42,594 nucleotides of DNA, taken from positions 1 through 42,594 of the forward strand of contig NZ_PDZH01000028.1 of NCBI RefSeq assembly GCF_002735695.1, given 5' to 3'. Below are positions 33,701 through 41,125 of this stretch, in pieces. A program made the translations under genes and the position numbers. Source of the stretch: Chitinimonas sp. BJB300. GTDB lineage: Bacteria > Pseudomonadota > Gammaproteobacteria > Burkholderiales > Chitinimonadaceae. Positions within the stretch are counted from its first letter, which is position 1. Each line of letters opens with the position of its first letter. Below the pieces are notes generated by a model. That model saw only the letters and a list, made by a program, of their open reading frames with translations. It did no database searches and was not told where the DNA came from.

Positions 33701-36700
33701 CGCTTGTTCATACTCCGCACCGGTCTTTTTGAGGCGGACATCGTTAAACCCTCCTCTCTCCTGACCGCACCATATATGTTGGCTATCCTCCTTGGTCTTG
33801 CCATCGACCCTATCCAGATAAAGGTCGGTCTTACCATCGCCATTGAAATCCCCAGACGCCAGGATTCGGTAGCCTGTCCAGTTTTTATCTGATGCCCCCA
33901 ACTGTTCGTTGCGAAACCCCCCGTCGGCAGTGCCATAACGAATAGTCTGCACCCCGGTCAGACTCTTTCTGGTTACAAACAGGTCTGGCAGACCATCACC
34001 ATTAAAGTCGCCGTGTACCTGTATTTCTTCGTCAGCGCTCCCTAGTGCACCGCCGCCACCCCAAAATGTTGGGGCATCGAAATTGGCAAAGGTCGTCTCA
34101 AAGGTGGTTGTGCTGATTAGTTTGCCGGTACCGTCATAGCTGTAAGCCGTGGCGACGTCCTTTGCGTCCATCTGCCCCACCTTGCGGTTGGCGGCATCAT
34201 AGGCAAAGCGGGTCTCATTGCCATTGGCATCGATCTTGGTAATGACATTGCCGGCAGCATCATAGGTAAAGCTCGTCGTGAGCTTCAGCCCGTTGGGGTC
34301 GACGATTTCGGTCAGCTTGCGGCCCAGGGCATCGTAGGTGTATTCGGTGCGTTGGTTCTGTGCCGGCGTGACCGTCGCCAAGAGTTGAGTGTAGCTGTCC
34401 CAGCTCGGGGATAAGCCCACGGCGCTATCCAAGAACCCCACCATGCCGTTACCGCGCCATAGGCGCAACTTGGCACCTTCTGCCAGCGGATCGCGCTGTC
34501 CCAGCAGGATTTCCTGTTGGTTGGCCGTGCCGTCGAAATTGCCGCTGGCCAGGATCAGGTAAGGGCCGTAATCCAGCGGTAGCGGCGCGATGCCCAGGTC
34601 GTTGAATCCGGGCGCATTCTGCCCGTACCAGACATGCTGGGTCGCATTGCCCTTATCCAGATCGGGCACATTGAGGTAGATGTCGGACTTGCCATCACCA
34701 TTGAAGTCGCCGGTCGCCAGCACATCGTATCTGCCCCAGGTATGGTGCAAGGGGTCATACGCACTGTCGGTAAAGCCGCTATCCGCCTTGCCGTACCAGA
34801 TATGTTGCGTACCCTGGCCGCCCAGGTTGTCGATGTTCAGGTAGACATCGGTCTTGCCGTCACCGTTGAAGTCACCCGTGGCGCGGACCTTGTAGCGCAG
34901 CCAGCTGCTGTGCAGGGGCGCTATCGCTACATCTTGGAAACCGCCATCGGCTTTGCCATACCAGACATGTTGAGTGCCATTGCCGCCCAAGTTACCCGTG
35001 TTGAGATACAGGTCGGTACGCCCATCTCCATTGAAGTCACCACTGGTATGCACCTTATAGCTGGCCCAGCTGCTGTGCAATGCCGGCAAAGCGCTGTCAG
35101 TAAAGCCAGTGCCCGTCTTGCCATACCAGATATGTTGGGTACTACCGCCACCGAGGTTTTCGATGTTGAGATACAGGTCGGTCTTGCCGTCCCCATTGAA
35201 GTCGCCGGTCGCTTGGATCGAATAGTTGGCCCAGGCCTTGGACAAGGGGTCGATACCCACATCCTCGAACCCCCCGTCGGCCTTGCCGTACCAGATGTGC
35301 TGCCGATTATTCCCACCGAGATCGGTCGCATTGAGGTACAGGTCGGTTCGGCCATCCCCATTGAAGTCGCCCTTGGCCAGTACTTGGTAGCCGGCCCAGC
35401 TGCTATGCAGCGGCGCCATCACATGGTCACGGAAGTTGCCATGGCGGGTGCCGTACAGGATATGTTGCAGTCCGGCCAAGGTCTGGCTGTTGACGTACAG
35501 GTCCTGAATCCCGTCGCCGTTGAAGTCCCCCTGCGCCAGGATGTCGACACTGCCTTCCTTGGGCTTCAATGGGGTGGCATAGGTGGTGGTGTTGACTAGA
35601 TTGCCGACGCTGTCATAGACATATCCGGTGGCGATACCTGCGGCGTTGACCTGCCCGACCTTGCGGCCCAAGGCGTCATAGGCAAAGCGGGTCTTGTTTC
35701 CGCTCGCATCGGTTTTGGCGATGACATTGCCTTTGGCGTCGTAATCAAACCGCGTGGTCAGCTTCAAGCCGGCGGGGTCAACCGTCTCGCTGATCCGTCG
35801 GCCCAGCCTGTCGTATTCGTACTGGGTGGTCTTGGCGGCTGGGGTGCCGGCGCCTTCAATCAGCGTCAGCGTGCGGCCCTGGTCGTCGTAGACGTATTCG
35901 GTACGCAGCTTCAGCCCACCTTCGTCCACCACCACCGCCGTCAGCTGGCCCTTGCGGTCGAAGTGATTGCGAGTGATGACGCCATTGGCGTCGGTGCTCG
36001 TGACCGTGCGGCCCTGACCGTCCAGCGTGACGCGGCTGGTGAGGTTCAAGCCCGTCGGGTCGATCTGCTTTTGCAGTTGCCGGTTGGCGGCGTCGTACTG
36101 GTATTGCGTAACGGTGCCATTGGCATCGGTCGTGCTGATGACATTGCCGACGCTGTCGTAAGCCTTACGGCTGGTATTGCCCAAGGCGTCGGTGCTGCTT
36201 TGCAGCTTGCCATCGGCGTTGTACTGGTAGGTGGTGGTGTTGCCATTGCCATCGGTGAGCTTGACCACCTCCCCATGCCGGTTGCGTTCGCTGCTGGTTT
36301 TGACCCCATCGGCCGTGGTGACGGTGATACGGCGGTTGGCGGTATCGTACTCAGTGGTGGTGGTGTGCTCCAGCGCATCGGTTTGTTTGAGGACGCGGTC
36401 AAACGCATCGTAAGCCGTGGTGCGTTTGGCATTGAGCGGGTCGGTCACCACCACGGTGCGACCCAGGCGATCGTACTCGGTGCGGGTGGTGTGGCCGTTG
36501 GCGTCGGTCAAGGCCGTGGCGCGGCCGAAGGCATCGTACTCGGTGGCGGTGATGACATGCAAGCCACCGACGTCCTCCGTGGTCTGGATCAGCTTACCGC
36601 GGGCGTCGTACTGGAAACGGGACTGGACTTGGCGATGGGCGTCAATCGACGCACTGCGGGTGTCGATCTCCCCAAAGGCGGTATAGGTGGTGCGGGTGGA

Positions 36701-39700
36701 CTTGCCCAGACTGTCCAGCGCTTCCTTGACCAGGCCGCGCAGGGTGTAGTGCGTGCTGCTGGTCTTGTCGTCATTGGCGTTGGCCAGTGCGGTCAAGGTT
36801 TGCTTGACCGCGTCGGTCAGCAGCCCGCCGTTGAGGCCGGTCAGGTTGCCCAGCCGTTGCGTATAGACCGTCGTGCGGCTGACTTCGCCAAACGCGGTGT
36901 AATCCAGCTGGCGTACTTCGCCCAGCGCGTTGACCGTGTAGCGCAGCTGGCCGGCGGCATCGTAGTAATAGCGGGTGGTGTTGCCGCGCGCATCGGTGCT
37001 GCTGATACGGCGACCGGCATGGTCATAGGCGTAAGTGGTGGCATGGGCCGCTTGCAGGGCGGTCTTTTGCGCCGGGCTCAGGCTGGCCAGCGCGGCAGGG
37101 TAGCCCAGCCGCTGGCGTTCGGCTTGTGCCGCCGGGGTGTCCTGCTCGGTCAACAGCACGCCTTGGGCGCTCAGTTCGCGCGTGACGCGACCCAGGTTGT
37201 CGTAGTCGGTAAGAAGGCTGCGTTGCTCGCTGGCGTCATTGGCCGCGGTGGTCTTGCGCAGTAACTGGCCGGCGGCGTTGTAGGTATACCGGGTGAGCGT
37301 GCCATCGGCAGCGGTCTCGGTTTCGATCTCACCGCGGGCGGTATAGGTATAAAGGGTGCTGCGGTCTTCGGCGTTGGCAGCAGGACGCAATGCCGCCAGG
37401 GTCGGGCGGACGCCGCCGACGGTGGGGGGAGTATTCGCCACGGTGGCATAGCGCGTTTCGGCGATCTTACGGCCGGCGGCGTCATAGCGCACTTCCGTCA
37501 GATAACCCTCGGCGTCGATGCTGCCCACCAGGCGGTCCTGGCTGTCGTACACCCGCCAGCTGTGCTGGTCTTGGGGTGTAGCAGCCGGGCTCAAGGCCAC
37601 CAGAGAGAACGGTTGGGCATCGGCGGGCAGCGTCGCACGGCCCAAAGCATGATGGCGTGCGATGCTGGCAGCGGATAACGGGACATCGTAGATGGCGGCT
37701 TGCGCCACTTTGCCATTGAGGGCGCGATTCTGCCCCGCTTGCCACACCAGCCCGCCAAAGAACAGCGTGGAAGACGCATTGGCGGACTGGGCTGGCGTGG
37801 CCGACAGCTTCAGCTCGCCATTGATGTAGACCTCGACCACCCCCGCTTTGTGGGTGACCACGGCGTGATACCACTGGTTTGGTTCGGCGATCACCCCGGT
37901 ACGGAGGGCCGTGGCAACGTCTGTCGTGACCCAATCGCGATAAGCGATTTCATTATTGTCATGTATTGCCAGCCCACGTTGGGCTTCGGTGCCGAATTGC
38001 CAACCGGCAAGACCATTAAAGAAATACTGATAAGTCTGTTTACCCGTGGGTTGAAACCACAGCTCGATACTGCCATCACCCATCAGGCGGGGCTGGTTCT
38101 CGATCTTGACGGCTTGGTCAACGCCATTGAGCTGGACGCTATGCCCCGCTAAGCCATTCGCTGTGCTACCGGCGGTGGGGTATTGCCCCGTGGGGCCACC
38201 CGCAATGGCATTGCGCGCGGTGCCATCGGCATCGTTCAGGGGCCAATAACCCTTGGCGCCGCTGGCCTTGATCTGCGCCGCGTAATCCAGCGGCGTGGCA
38301 TGGCGAGCGGTATGCACCAGCCGTCCTGCGCTATCGTAGTCGTGCACCGTCAGAAAGCCTGCCGCATCCACTACCCCGGTTTGCTTGCCGTCAGCATCGT
38401 AGAAGTAGCGGGTGGTGCGGTCTTTGGCAGCGTCAGCCACCACGATGACTGCTTCGGCCGTCAACGTGGCTTGCAGTGCGGTGGCCGTCGGTGTGGCGTG
38501 GCGGGTTTCGCTCAGCAGGCGACCGGCGCCATCGTAGTTCAGGCTGGTGACATAGCCTTCGGCATCGACCTTCTTCGTCAGACGGCCCGCTTGATCGTAG
38601 AACTGCCAGCTGCTGCGGTCGTCCCCGCTGGGGGTGAGGCGGGTAGCGAACGTCGTCGGGGTCAGCGGGCCCAGCAGGCTGGCCGTGTCCGCCAGACTGA
38701 TCGGGCTGGCGTAAACCACGGTCTGGCTGGCGCGGCCCAGGGCATCGTAGCGCTGCTCCGTGACCACACCAAGTGGCGACACCGTGTAGCGCAGCCGTTG
38801 ATTACCGTCGTACACCTTACGGGTGACCTTGCCGTCGCCATCGATCTCGGCAATGCGGTTGCCATGGGCGTCATAGCGATAGCTGATGGGGGCGAGGCCG
38901 GCTTGGATCACGCCGATGAGCTGGCCGGCGCTATCATAACTCTGGGTATCGATACGCCCGTTGACCTGAGTCAGCGTCAACTTCTTGCCGGCATCATCGT
39001 ACTGGCGGGTGACGGTCTGGGCCGGGGTGGCGCTGTCCACGGTGCTGAGCAAGCGGCCCAGGCCATCGTAACCATGGGTTTGTTGGCGGCCGGTGGCGAC
39101 GTCCAGTTGAGTCAGCACCCGGCCCGACAGGTCGTAGGTGTGGCGAGTCATGGTGGCATCGGTCGCGATACCCACCCCTTGCGCATTGACACTGCCAAAG
39201 CGGGTGGTGGTTTGTAAACCACCGCGGCCATCATAGGCATAGTCTTCCCGGCTGACCTGCTCATTGGTGTGGGCCGTCGCCCAGCTGCTCAGCTGAGCCA
39301 GTGTGGGGGTGGCATCGATGCCCAGGGCACTGACGTCATACAGCGCTTGGCTGTAAGCGAGCTGGCTGCTGCGTTGACCAAAGCCATCGTAACGGTATTC
39401 GGTGACCCGGCCCGTGGGGGTAAGGACGAAACGCAGGTTCTGTTTGTCGTCATACACATAACGCGTGGTCTGCGCGCCGCTGGCCTGGGCCGCCCCCGCG
39501 CCATCAGGGTCCACTTGGCGGTAGGTGGTTTCGGCGATCAGCTGGTTAAAGCTGTCGTAACGCCGATCAATCCGCACCCCGGCGCTGTCCTGCTGGCTCA
39601 GTTGATTGCCGTGGGCGTCGTAGGTGTAAGTGACGCGGTTACCGAGGGCATCGGTGGTCTGGCTCAGGTTGCCATCGGCATCGTAGCTGTAGCGCAGGCT

Positions 39701-40729
39701 TTGACTACGCCCGTCCACCTGCGGACCGTCGATCTGGGTAAAGCGGCCCTGGGCATCACAGGTATAGCGGGTGACATAGCCGAGTGGGTCGGTGACGGTG
39801 GTGATGCGTTGGGCGGTATCGTAAGCAAAGCGGGTGACCTGACCGAGGCCGTCGGTGACGCTGGCGATACGGAAGTCGCCGGCACTGACTTCCTGATAGG
39901 TGAAGCTGAGGGTGCTGCCATCGGTCTGGGTCAAGCCCGCCAAGCGTTGGCTGGCACCGTCATAGGTGTATTTGACCGTATACACCTTGCCATCGGCGAT
40001 GCTGTTGTCGTCCGGGCTGAGGTCGATGCGGACTTCGCTGAGGCGGTTGGCGCTGTCGTATTGGTAGTGGGTACGGCTGACGGCGGTGCCGTCCACACGG
40101 GTAATCTTCTCTTGGCTCAGGTTACGCCCGGTGTAGACGTAATCCACCTTATCCCCATTGGCGAGGGTGGCACTGGTCAAGAGGCCGTTGTTGAAGCGGT
40201 AGGCAATCGCATTGCCCGCCGGGTCCTTGACCTGGTTGAGGCGATAGACCGCCCCATCGGCGGCATAGCGCTCCTGCACCCGCGTACTGCCGTCGGTCCA
40301 GGTCCAGGCGCTGCCGTCCCAGCTCAGGCTGTCGTGGGCACCGTCGCCCTGGGTGCTGGAATAACGGCCATTGGCGTAGGTAAAGGCCTGCACACTGCCA
40401 TAGGCACTGACGCGCTCGATCGTGCTGCCGGCAGTATTGACCGTGCCAGTGAGGTTGCGCAGCAGGCGATAGCCGCCGAGCCACCAGGCATCGCCGTTGT
40501 CGTCGGTGAGCTTGGCTTGGCTGTTGTAGGTACGCAGGACATCGGCGTCCACGCCGCGGCCGATCAGTAATTCATCACGGCGTTGCAAGACCAGATTGCC
40601 GTGGGCGACATTGACGAACACGCCTTCGCCGGCCTGCCCAACTGTCTGGGCAGACTGCCCGGCCCCCAAGCGTGGTGCCAGACTGCCGTGAAACAAACCC
40701 GTATCCTGCCCTGCAACGATTGCCACCAT
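24794..40729 (-). CDS. Giant RHS/YD-repeat toxin with LamG, FG-GAP, LysM and SHH nuclease tip
   Basis: About 5,311 aa without a stop or frameshift. The start chosen is MVAIVAGQDTGLF (ATG 40727-40729), a typical beginning for this family; a first ATG 9 nt earlier sits too close to its GGAG. There is no signal peptide. Parts in order, approximate residues: N-terminal RHS entry domain (1-120); YD repeats; a LamG-like jelly roll (810-1035); more YD repeats; FG-GAP/VCBS array A (1730-2105); YD; array B (2235-2570); about 2,000 residues of YD and linker sequence; a LysM domain (4635-4685, YTVNVGDTLRKVAFAVWGD); a hydrophobic glycine/alanine-rich region; and a tip with YVQSHHPIQDKWAQENI (about 5,205). 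The tip fits the SHH-signature HNH/EndoVII nucleases. The canonical RHS core (DPIGL type) is absent. A SUKH gene follows. Confidence 0.93.
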   Translation of the reverse strand: MVAIVAGQDTGLFHGSLAPRLGAGQSAQTVGQAGEGVFVNVAHGNLVLQRRDELLIGRGVDADVLRTYNSQAKLTDDNGDAWWLGGYRLLRNLTGTVNTAGSTIERVSAYGSVQAFTYANGRYSSTQGDGAHDSLSWDGSAWTWTDGSTRVQERYAADGAVYRLNQVKDPAGNAIAYRFNNGLLTSATLANGDKVDYVYTGRNLSQEKITRVDGTAVSRTHYQYDSANRLSEVRIDLSPDDNSIADGKVYTVKYTYDGASQRLAGLTQTDGSTLSFTYQEVSAGDFRIASVTDGLGQVTRFAYDTAQRITTVTDPLGYVTRYTCDAQGRFTQIDGPQVDGRSQSLRYSYDADGNLSQTTDALGNRVTYTYDAHGNQLSQQDSAGVRIDRRYDSFNQLIAETTYRQVDPDGAGAAQASGAQTTRYVYDDKQNLRFVLTPTGRVTEYRYDGFGQRSSQLAYSQALYDVSALGIDATPTLAQLSSWATAHTNEQVSREDYAYDGRGGLQTTTRFGSVNAQGVGIATDATMTRHTYDLSGRVLTQLDVATGRQQTHGYDGLGRLLSTVDSATPAQTVTRQYDDAGKKLTLTQVNGRIDTQSYDSAGQLIGVIQAGLAPISYRYDAHGNRIAEIDGDGKVTRKVYDGNQRLRYTVSPLGVVTEQRYDALGRASQTVVYASPISLADTASLLGPLTPTTFATRLTPSGDDRSSWQFYDQAGRLTKKVDAEGYVTSLNYDGAGRLLSETRHATPTATALQATLTAEAVIVVADAAKDRTTRYFYDADGKQTGVVDAAGFLTVHDYDSAGRLVHTARHATPLDYAAQIKASGAKGYWPLNDADGTARNAIAGGPTGQYPTAGSTANGLAGHSVQLNGVDQAVKIENQPRLMGDGSIELWFQPTGKQTYQYFFNGLAGWQFGTEAQRGLAIHDNNEIAYRDWVTTDVATALRTGVIAEPNQWYHAVVTHKAGVVEVYINGELKLSATPAQSANASSTLFFGGLVWQAGQNRALNGKVAQAAIYDVPLSAASIARHHALGRATLPADAQPFSLVALSPAATPQDQHSWRVYDSQDRLVGSIDAEGYLTEVRYDAAGRKIAETRYATVANTPPTVGGVRPTLAALRPAANAEDRSTLYTYTARGEIETETAADGTLTRYTYNAAGQLLRKTTAANDASEQRSLLTDYDNLGRVTRELSAQGVLLTEQDTPAAQAERQRLGYPAALASLSPAQKTALQAAHATTYAYDHAGRRISSTDARGNTTRYYYDAAGQLRYTVNALGEVRQLDYTAFGEVSRTTVYTQRLGNLTGLNGGLLTDAVKQTLTALANANDDKTSSTHYTLRGLVKEALDSLGKSTRTTYTAFGEIDTRSASIDAHRQVQSRFQYDARGKLIQTTEDVGGLHVITATEYDAFGRATALTDANGHTTRTEYDRLGRTVVVTDPLNAKRTTAYDAFDRVLKQTDALEHTTTTEYDTANRRITVTTADGVKTSSERNRHGEVVKLTDGNGNTTTYQYNADGKLQSSTDALGNTSRKAYDSVGNVISTTDANGTVTQYQYDAANRQLQKQIDPTGLNLTSRVTLDGQGRTVTSTDANGVITRNHFDRKGQLTAVVVDEGGLKLRTEYVYDDQGRTLTLIEGAGTPAAKTTQYEYDRLGRRISETVDPAGLKLTTRFDYDAKGNVIAKTDASGNKTRFAYDALGRKVGQVNAAGIATGYVYDSVGNLVNTTTYATPLKPKEGSVDILAQGDFNGDGIQDLYVNSQTLAGLQHILYGTRHGNFRDHVMAPLHSSWAGYQVLAKGDFNGDGRTDLYLNATDLGGNNRQHIWYGKADGGFEDVGIDPLSKAWANYSIQATGDFNGDGKTDLYLNIENLGGGSTQHIWYGKTGTGFTDSALPALHSSWASYKVHTSGDFNGDGRTDLYLNTGNLGGNGTQHVWYGKADGGFQDVAIAPLHSSWLRYKVRATGDFNGDGKTDVYLNIDNLGGQGTQHIWYGKADSGFTDSAYDPLHHTWGRYDVLATGDFNGDGKSDIYLNVPDLDKGNATQHVWYGQNAPGFNDLGIAPLPLDYGPYLILASGNFDGTANQQEILLGQRDPLAEGAKLRLWRGNGMVGFLDSAVGLSPSWDSYTQLLATVTPAQNQRTEYTYDALGRKLTEIVDPNGLKLTTSFTYDAAGNVITKIDANGNETRFAYDAANRKVGQMDAKDVATAYSYDGTGKLISTTTFETTFANFDAPTFWGGGGALGSADEEIQVHGDFNGDGLPDLFVTRKSLTGVQTIRYGTADGGFRNEQLGASDKNWTGYRILASGDFNGDGKTDLYLDRVDGKTKEDSQHIWCGQERGGFNDVRLKKTGAEYEQASHYPVIASGDFDGDGSTDLVLSKRGYFHFVRGMNTTEDTFYSIYPDRLGGFRASNFKVLASGDFNGDGRTDLYLSFDDSLDALDYRSRGTGFTALYYGLAASDPEAIKGFSLSEPAVLKNTELLGSGDFNGDGKTDLFVDAPGFGEGIWYGGYTGEGEQTLATPHWPTNFRPKPNPPTVNNSGGAVSAGLPPVSSTPPATPTRVWRGKGMSGFYEAPGSSLSAKWSQYLSILPTLSPEESRRTEYAYDAAGRLIKEIVDPAGLKVTTGQRYDAKGNVITKTDANGKATRFAYDAAGRQRFSVDAAGYVQEQRFDTSGQIIATARYDKPLTLTGDLTEAIVLAALAAAGSTPMVTAYTYDAAGRRLTEVTDAAGLKLTTTFTYDTLGNVTSKQDANRGITQFTYDALGRQRFSVDAEGYVQEQRYNAAGQLASKGSYDQKISLSGLVSDASIVAALTAAGAGSAPTKITEYTYDVTGRKLSETTAEIAIRVDLPTTAETQRVKLVTRFEYDQLGNLKKRTEAAGIKGKERISEFAYDALGRQTKLKQASFKTLSGASGQLTSDWIYNRDSLSFYNGFSTFSPTSQTYYDSFGNAVAYQDVGGNWLYKAYDPLGHVRFESDAEGYVSEFQYDAVGNRTALIRYATKFTFAQQRKTGYSQLDFIKLVETKRSPADRAMLYQYDHAGRVTQVTEPTAYQLDRIGDKAAGTEAGKITRNQYNAQGLLVKQSVLLAQVGSTEQWADTTYYYDATGRKLGQVDAEGYVTRLAYFPSGKISREVQYAKALVAGSWNESSDLAALAATLDGQVDAGNGETRSTRYEYDKLGNRTAEVKEHQLDLGANLFDAADDTRIEVATRSRYDAFGNVIETTDARGNRVFNYYDVLGRMTHQAKATQRVGNTDHYTVTQFERDAHGNAVRTTRFATTVTLAKEATRPDSLTLPAASPMYDRVEQRAFDGAGHETAYRVDLDTHDKVVGNQIIKKTFYDKFGRTSMEWQGVRDAARGEEASQNNQVSVFTYDRNGNQIATDERFAAQQVNTGKPAEDEYDGTTRTKRTQANYNAFGEVTERRIDGFVNGKYEYDNAGRIWRKYESGVWSGHFYNRMGWEVAQVHSPLEGMINKDTGKGSTPITGKSSAAALVQEAVLTVGTNGGYQLKYLTDYDHYRTTHSSYDKLGRLVSKEGPAIRSYLDRPDTLLSAGLPEGGQIASQTALTGEIKNDVTEEGHNAKLGPWKIYSPNINVNWAPINTPGQYSAIQVEVSAIMKFGNRATITKVTNGISPNATSANVSFAFENKKSQAEIDRIDCITIYGVKPDGSKVTLRHTGDGDITVLPVPKPADGSNTWLRMVDNAGQVTHVISPPITTLSVTDLGLSDGGTLTVQQINLLHGDSLTADTRDETLAERATSRQDYLLTFRQGQYKLTPVNGDSRFVSHSRSVTTSEFDRWNNRIGTTLSSVGEAARPGGNQAMTTRWQYNGQNQALAETGPTVNQVSAGGTTRSALTKRFAYSLHGDLLGNKDGNGNLTRQQFDQFGRLTATRYGASATDASAGLAGDENEYDTLGRLSLTKSTVGEKPLTTRLRYNRLDQLTSMERETQVNKILIGTRNQISPAWGESAQPNVEWETHTQFNAFHYDAAGNRVLVERYAGGAFNKQQTWYRYNTLGKVTESEVLEHRNGEISQGLRQTTRYDVLGNKLGETSAWGTREAPGLTERKTWQYDIETGRLIGHTDLGGHEYSNYRYDGTGAQLGYDFTYQEKVGSTSAMPGFVYAVPDSDATAAASSETPTTSSDNLVRKKRGLIKDIGRATGVIPNAILGGGSGGGDTLLPFVDRVTTTIHTVRRNNTYDAAGRLTEQRDTEDTIQTIWTDTIGNEPAKETSNTKQVFLDRNLGTQRQRYDRLGRLSFESMDRGDKGRWSQASEYDEAGRVHGVYAEGVGTQYGYDGNNNRIVVTGTHGDNHAKTESWYSYDFMNRVTLSQGERINGEVSNRNKGEYITYLGSTQQRSSVSRYRAEGNTTTDKFYYDGLGQVTVVAQRDSAPNARMVVLQSRREYDYLGRTFIEEVRKPDGSFEQRRHNSYDASSRLIKQESYLKEGTWSTPPRPQPPTPSNPENREVPAEARYPTNVVTAAFTEPFVSQYIPGEVGMIVSYSYEGSRLKGTLLEHKGFDELYLDGDGTIKTRLKDPYSDSTTYTYKGFESWREVEQERNNSRHGQNSTTTTLDYLGNTLAVTDPFASSEHHKQRNLLTDLNGRLLEKAGGNSTVHYAYVGGNTVASSGGMGEEANVDFASEVRSSTHAPVAQSTYTVNVGDTLRKVAFAVWGDSSLWYLIANENGLTATADALLSQGTALRIPNAVSAANNADTFTPYNPSRLVGDTTPGLPPPPKGKCGGLAQVIGIAVTVMVTMATGNPAIGATAGDMARQYSYAAFNNQLDYGDLLLRGLPFGIIGGAILGGDLRRPPGFTKDYEYDYMSTATAAAAAAIGKYIVADHVAWAGVAAPSVQGAAMYATSYGLNRLQGNDPTFRWRDMAGAALGNDLAVGVAGHLPTANGFAGQFVNKMVIGASYRAVQIAINGQGKMEFANIAASAFGEILGNSIAANGRERVGAQDRALRDLDKQSYNVAMRLAAATGKDINDPAVAQQLAMFGRSATNPDLSPAERLADADKFYQFAGATEEQVKDLHGISKPFFGRKDAVVEIGPMTIVGEGQISGSGYNTAENNGTSFFGKDVSRFLNKTGGLATEIGQQIENKPYLKWGLEAIDVLAGPVAYAGRKALAASPVGDWLQARQMDAVNWVGNNSYNPSGEAAYGQTTGVGGLTLASIGVMGTTGAMKNVRAVAGIGPSRPGGYVTHDIDSHGILSPQINRASGFTNTKADNYVQSHHPIQDKWAQENIVGYDRNAAPAILLESSSGSPHAKISAAQRSLRREMKTNEMNPWGNTINQEFNIGYKQMIDAGVPANQAKKAIKDSYKYFDSLGAFQ
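24797..25230 (-). other. SHH-type nuclease tip of the giant RHS protein
   Basis: The last 145 or so codons. Visible are a histidine-rich start (THDIDSHGILS), the QSHHPIQDKW motif, SGSPHAKISAAQRSLRRE and a helical end (NQEFNIGYKQMIDAGVPANQA). The conserved histidines fit an HNH/EndoVII (SHH signature) metal-dependent DNase. Base composition is AT-richer than the repeat region, as expected for an exchangeable tip. Confidence 0.75.
33030..34030 (-). repeat. FG-GAP/VCBS array B inside the giant RHS gene
   Basis: Five repeats of the type I/V-L-A-S-GDFNGDGKTDLYL, each with the calcium-binding DxDxDG-like loop (DFNGDG), spaced about 40-60 residues apart. It is framed by YD repeats and capped by an RVWRGKGMSGFYEAPGSSLS segment that parallels the cap of array A. 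Confidence 0.9.
34420..35545 (-). repeat. FG-GAP/VCBS array A inside the giant RHS gene
   Basis: Six clear repeats (GDFNGDGRTDLYLN...QHIWYGKADGGF type) plus one degenerate copy (GNFDGTANQQEILLG), about 53 residues per unit. Such repeats form integrin-like beta-propeller blades that bind calcium. The cap LRLWRGNGMVGFLDSAVGLS is followed by YD repeats. The units are more alike to each other than to array B, which points to recent local expansion. Confidence 0.92.
37630..38300 (-). other. LamG-like jelly-roll domain inside the giant RHS gene
   Basis: About 220 codons interrupting the YD repeats. Typical pieces are AKGYWPLNDADGTARNAIAG, LMGDGSIELWFQP, NQWYHAVVTHKAGVVEVYINGEL and LNGKVAQAAIYDVPLS, the concanavalin/LamG fold pattern. 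It probably adds a glycan- or protein-binding surface. Confidence 0.88.
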
Positions 40730-41125
40730 CTCTACCATTCTCCGAAAAAAGCGAGCCGCTATAGCGTTAGCGGCGTTAGTCGAACAATGTGTCCAGGTGA
40801 TGTACGCAACTGTTTAGGGGGTGAATGAAAAAAGTTGAGAAATTTTGATCAAAACTTGATTTTGTATACTTTGTATGCCCAATATTTGCAGCTATGTATC
40901 TGATAAATATAGGCCTACAGCGAAGCACAGGCCGGTGCAAATTTTTTGAAAAAAGTTGTAGAACAGTAAGTGAGGTAGAGTTTTCGGGGCGAAAACGGCG
41001 TAACTTTCACCTGACTTAGAAGGACTGTAGGGCTTAGTTCTTCCTGGATGAGGCCGTTGCCCTATCGATCACATGGATCATGCGACTGTTTGCGAAGAGT
41101 CGACTCAAGACAATATGGCTGACAA
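40730..41125. promoter_or_regulatory. Upstream region of the giant RHS gene
   Basis: About 396 nt with no gene. It must hold the promoter for the giant operon. Visible elements: hairpin ccgcta/tagcgg (about 40757-40774) in the leader; palindrome ttttgatcaaaa near 40844-40855; and the 12-mer tgaaaaaagttg in two direct copies at 40826-40837 and 40947-40958. The region is AT-rich. No confident -35/-10 pair was found. Confidence 0.45.

Noticed and set aside
34420-35545. Regular DNA repeats that could be taken for a CRISPR or satellite array
   Set aside because: Period is about 160 nt and matches in-frame FG-GAP protein units; there are no short identical repeats with unique spacers.
35963-37264. 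A 433-codon plus-strand frame antisense to the giant RHS gene
   Set aside because: It is the shadow of the YD repeats: strong codon bias keeps the opposite frame open. The product is a low-complexity Gly/Ala/Val string, with no ribosome-binding site.
38183-39217. 344-codon plus-strand frame antisense to the giant RHS
   Set aside because: Shadow frame; the opposite strand encodes clear YD repeats and part of the LamG-like domain.
39269-40570. Another 433-codon plus-strand frame antisense to the giant RHS N-terminus
   Set aside because: Same repeat shadow effect; no recognisable domain.
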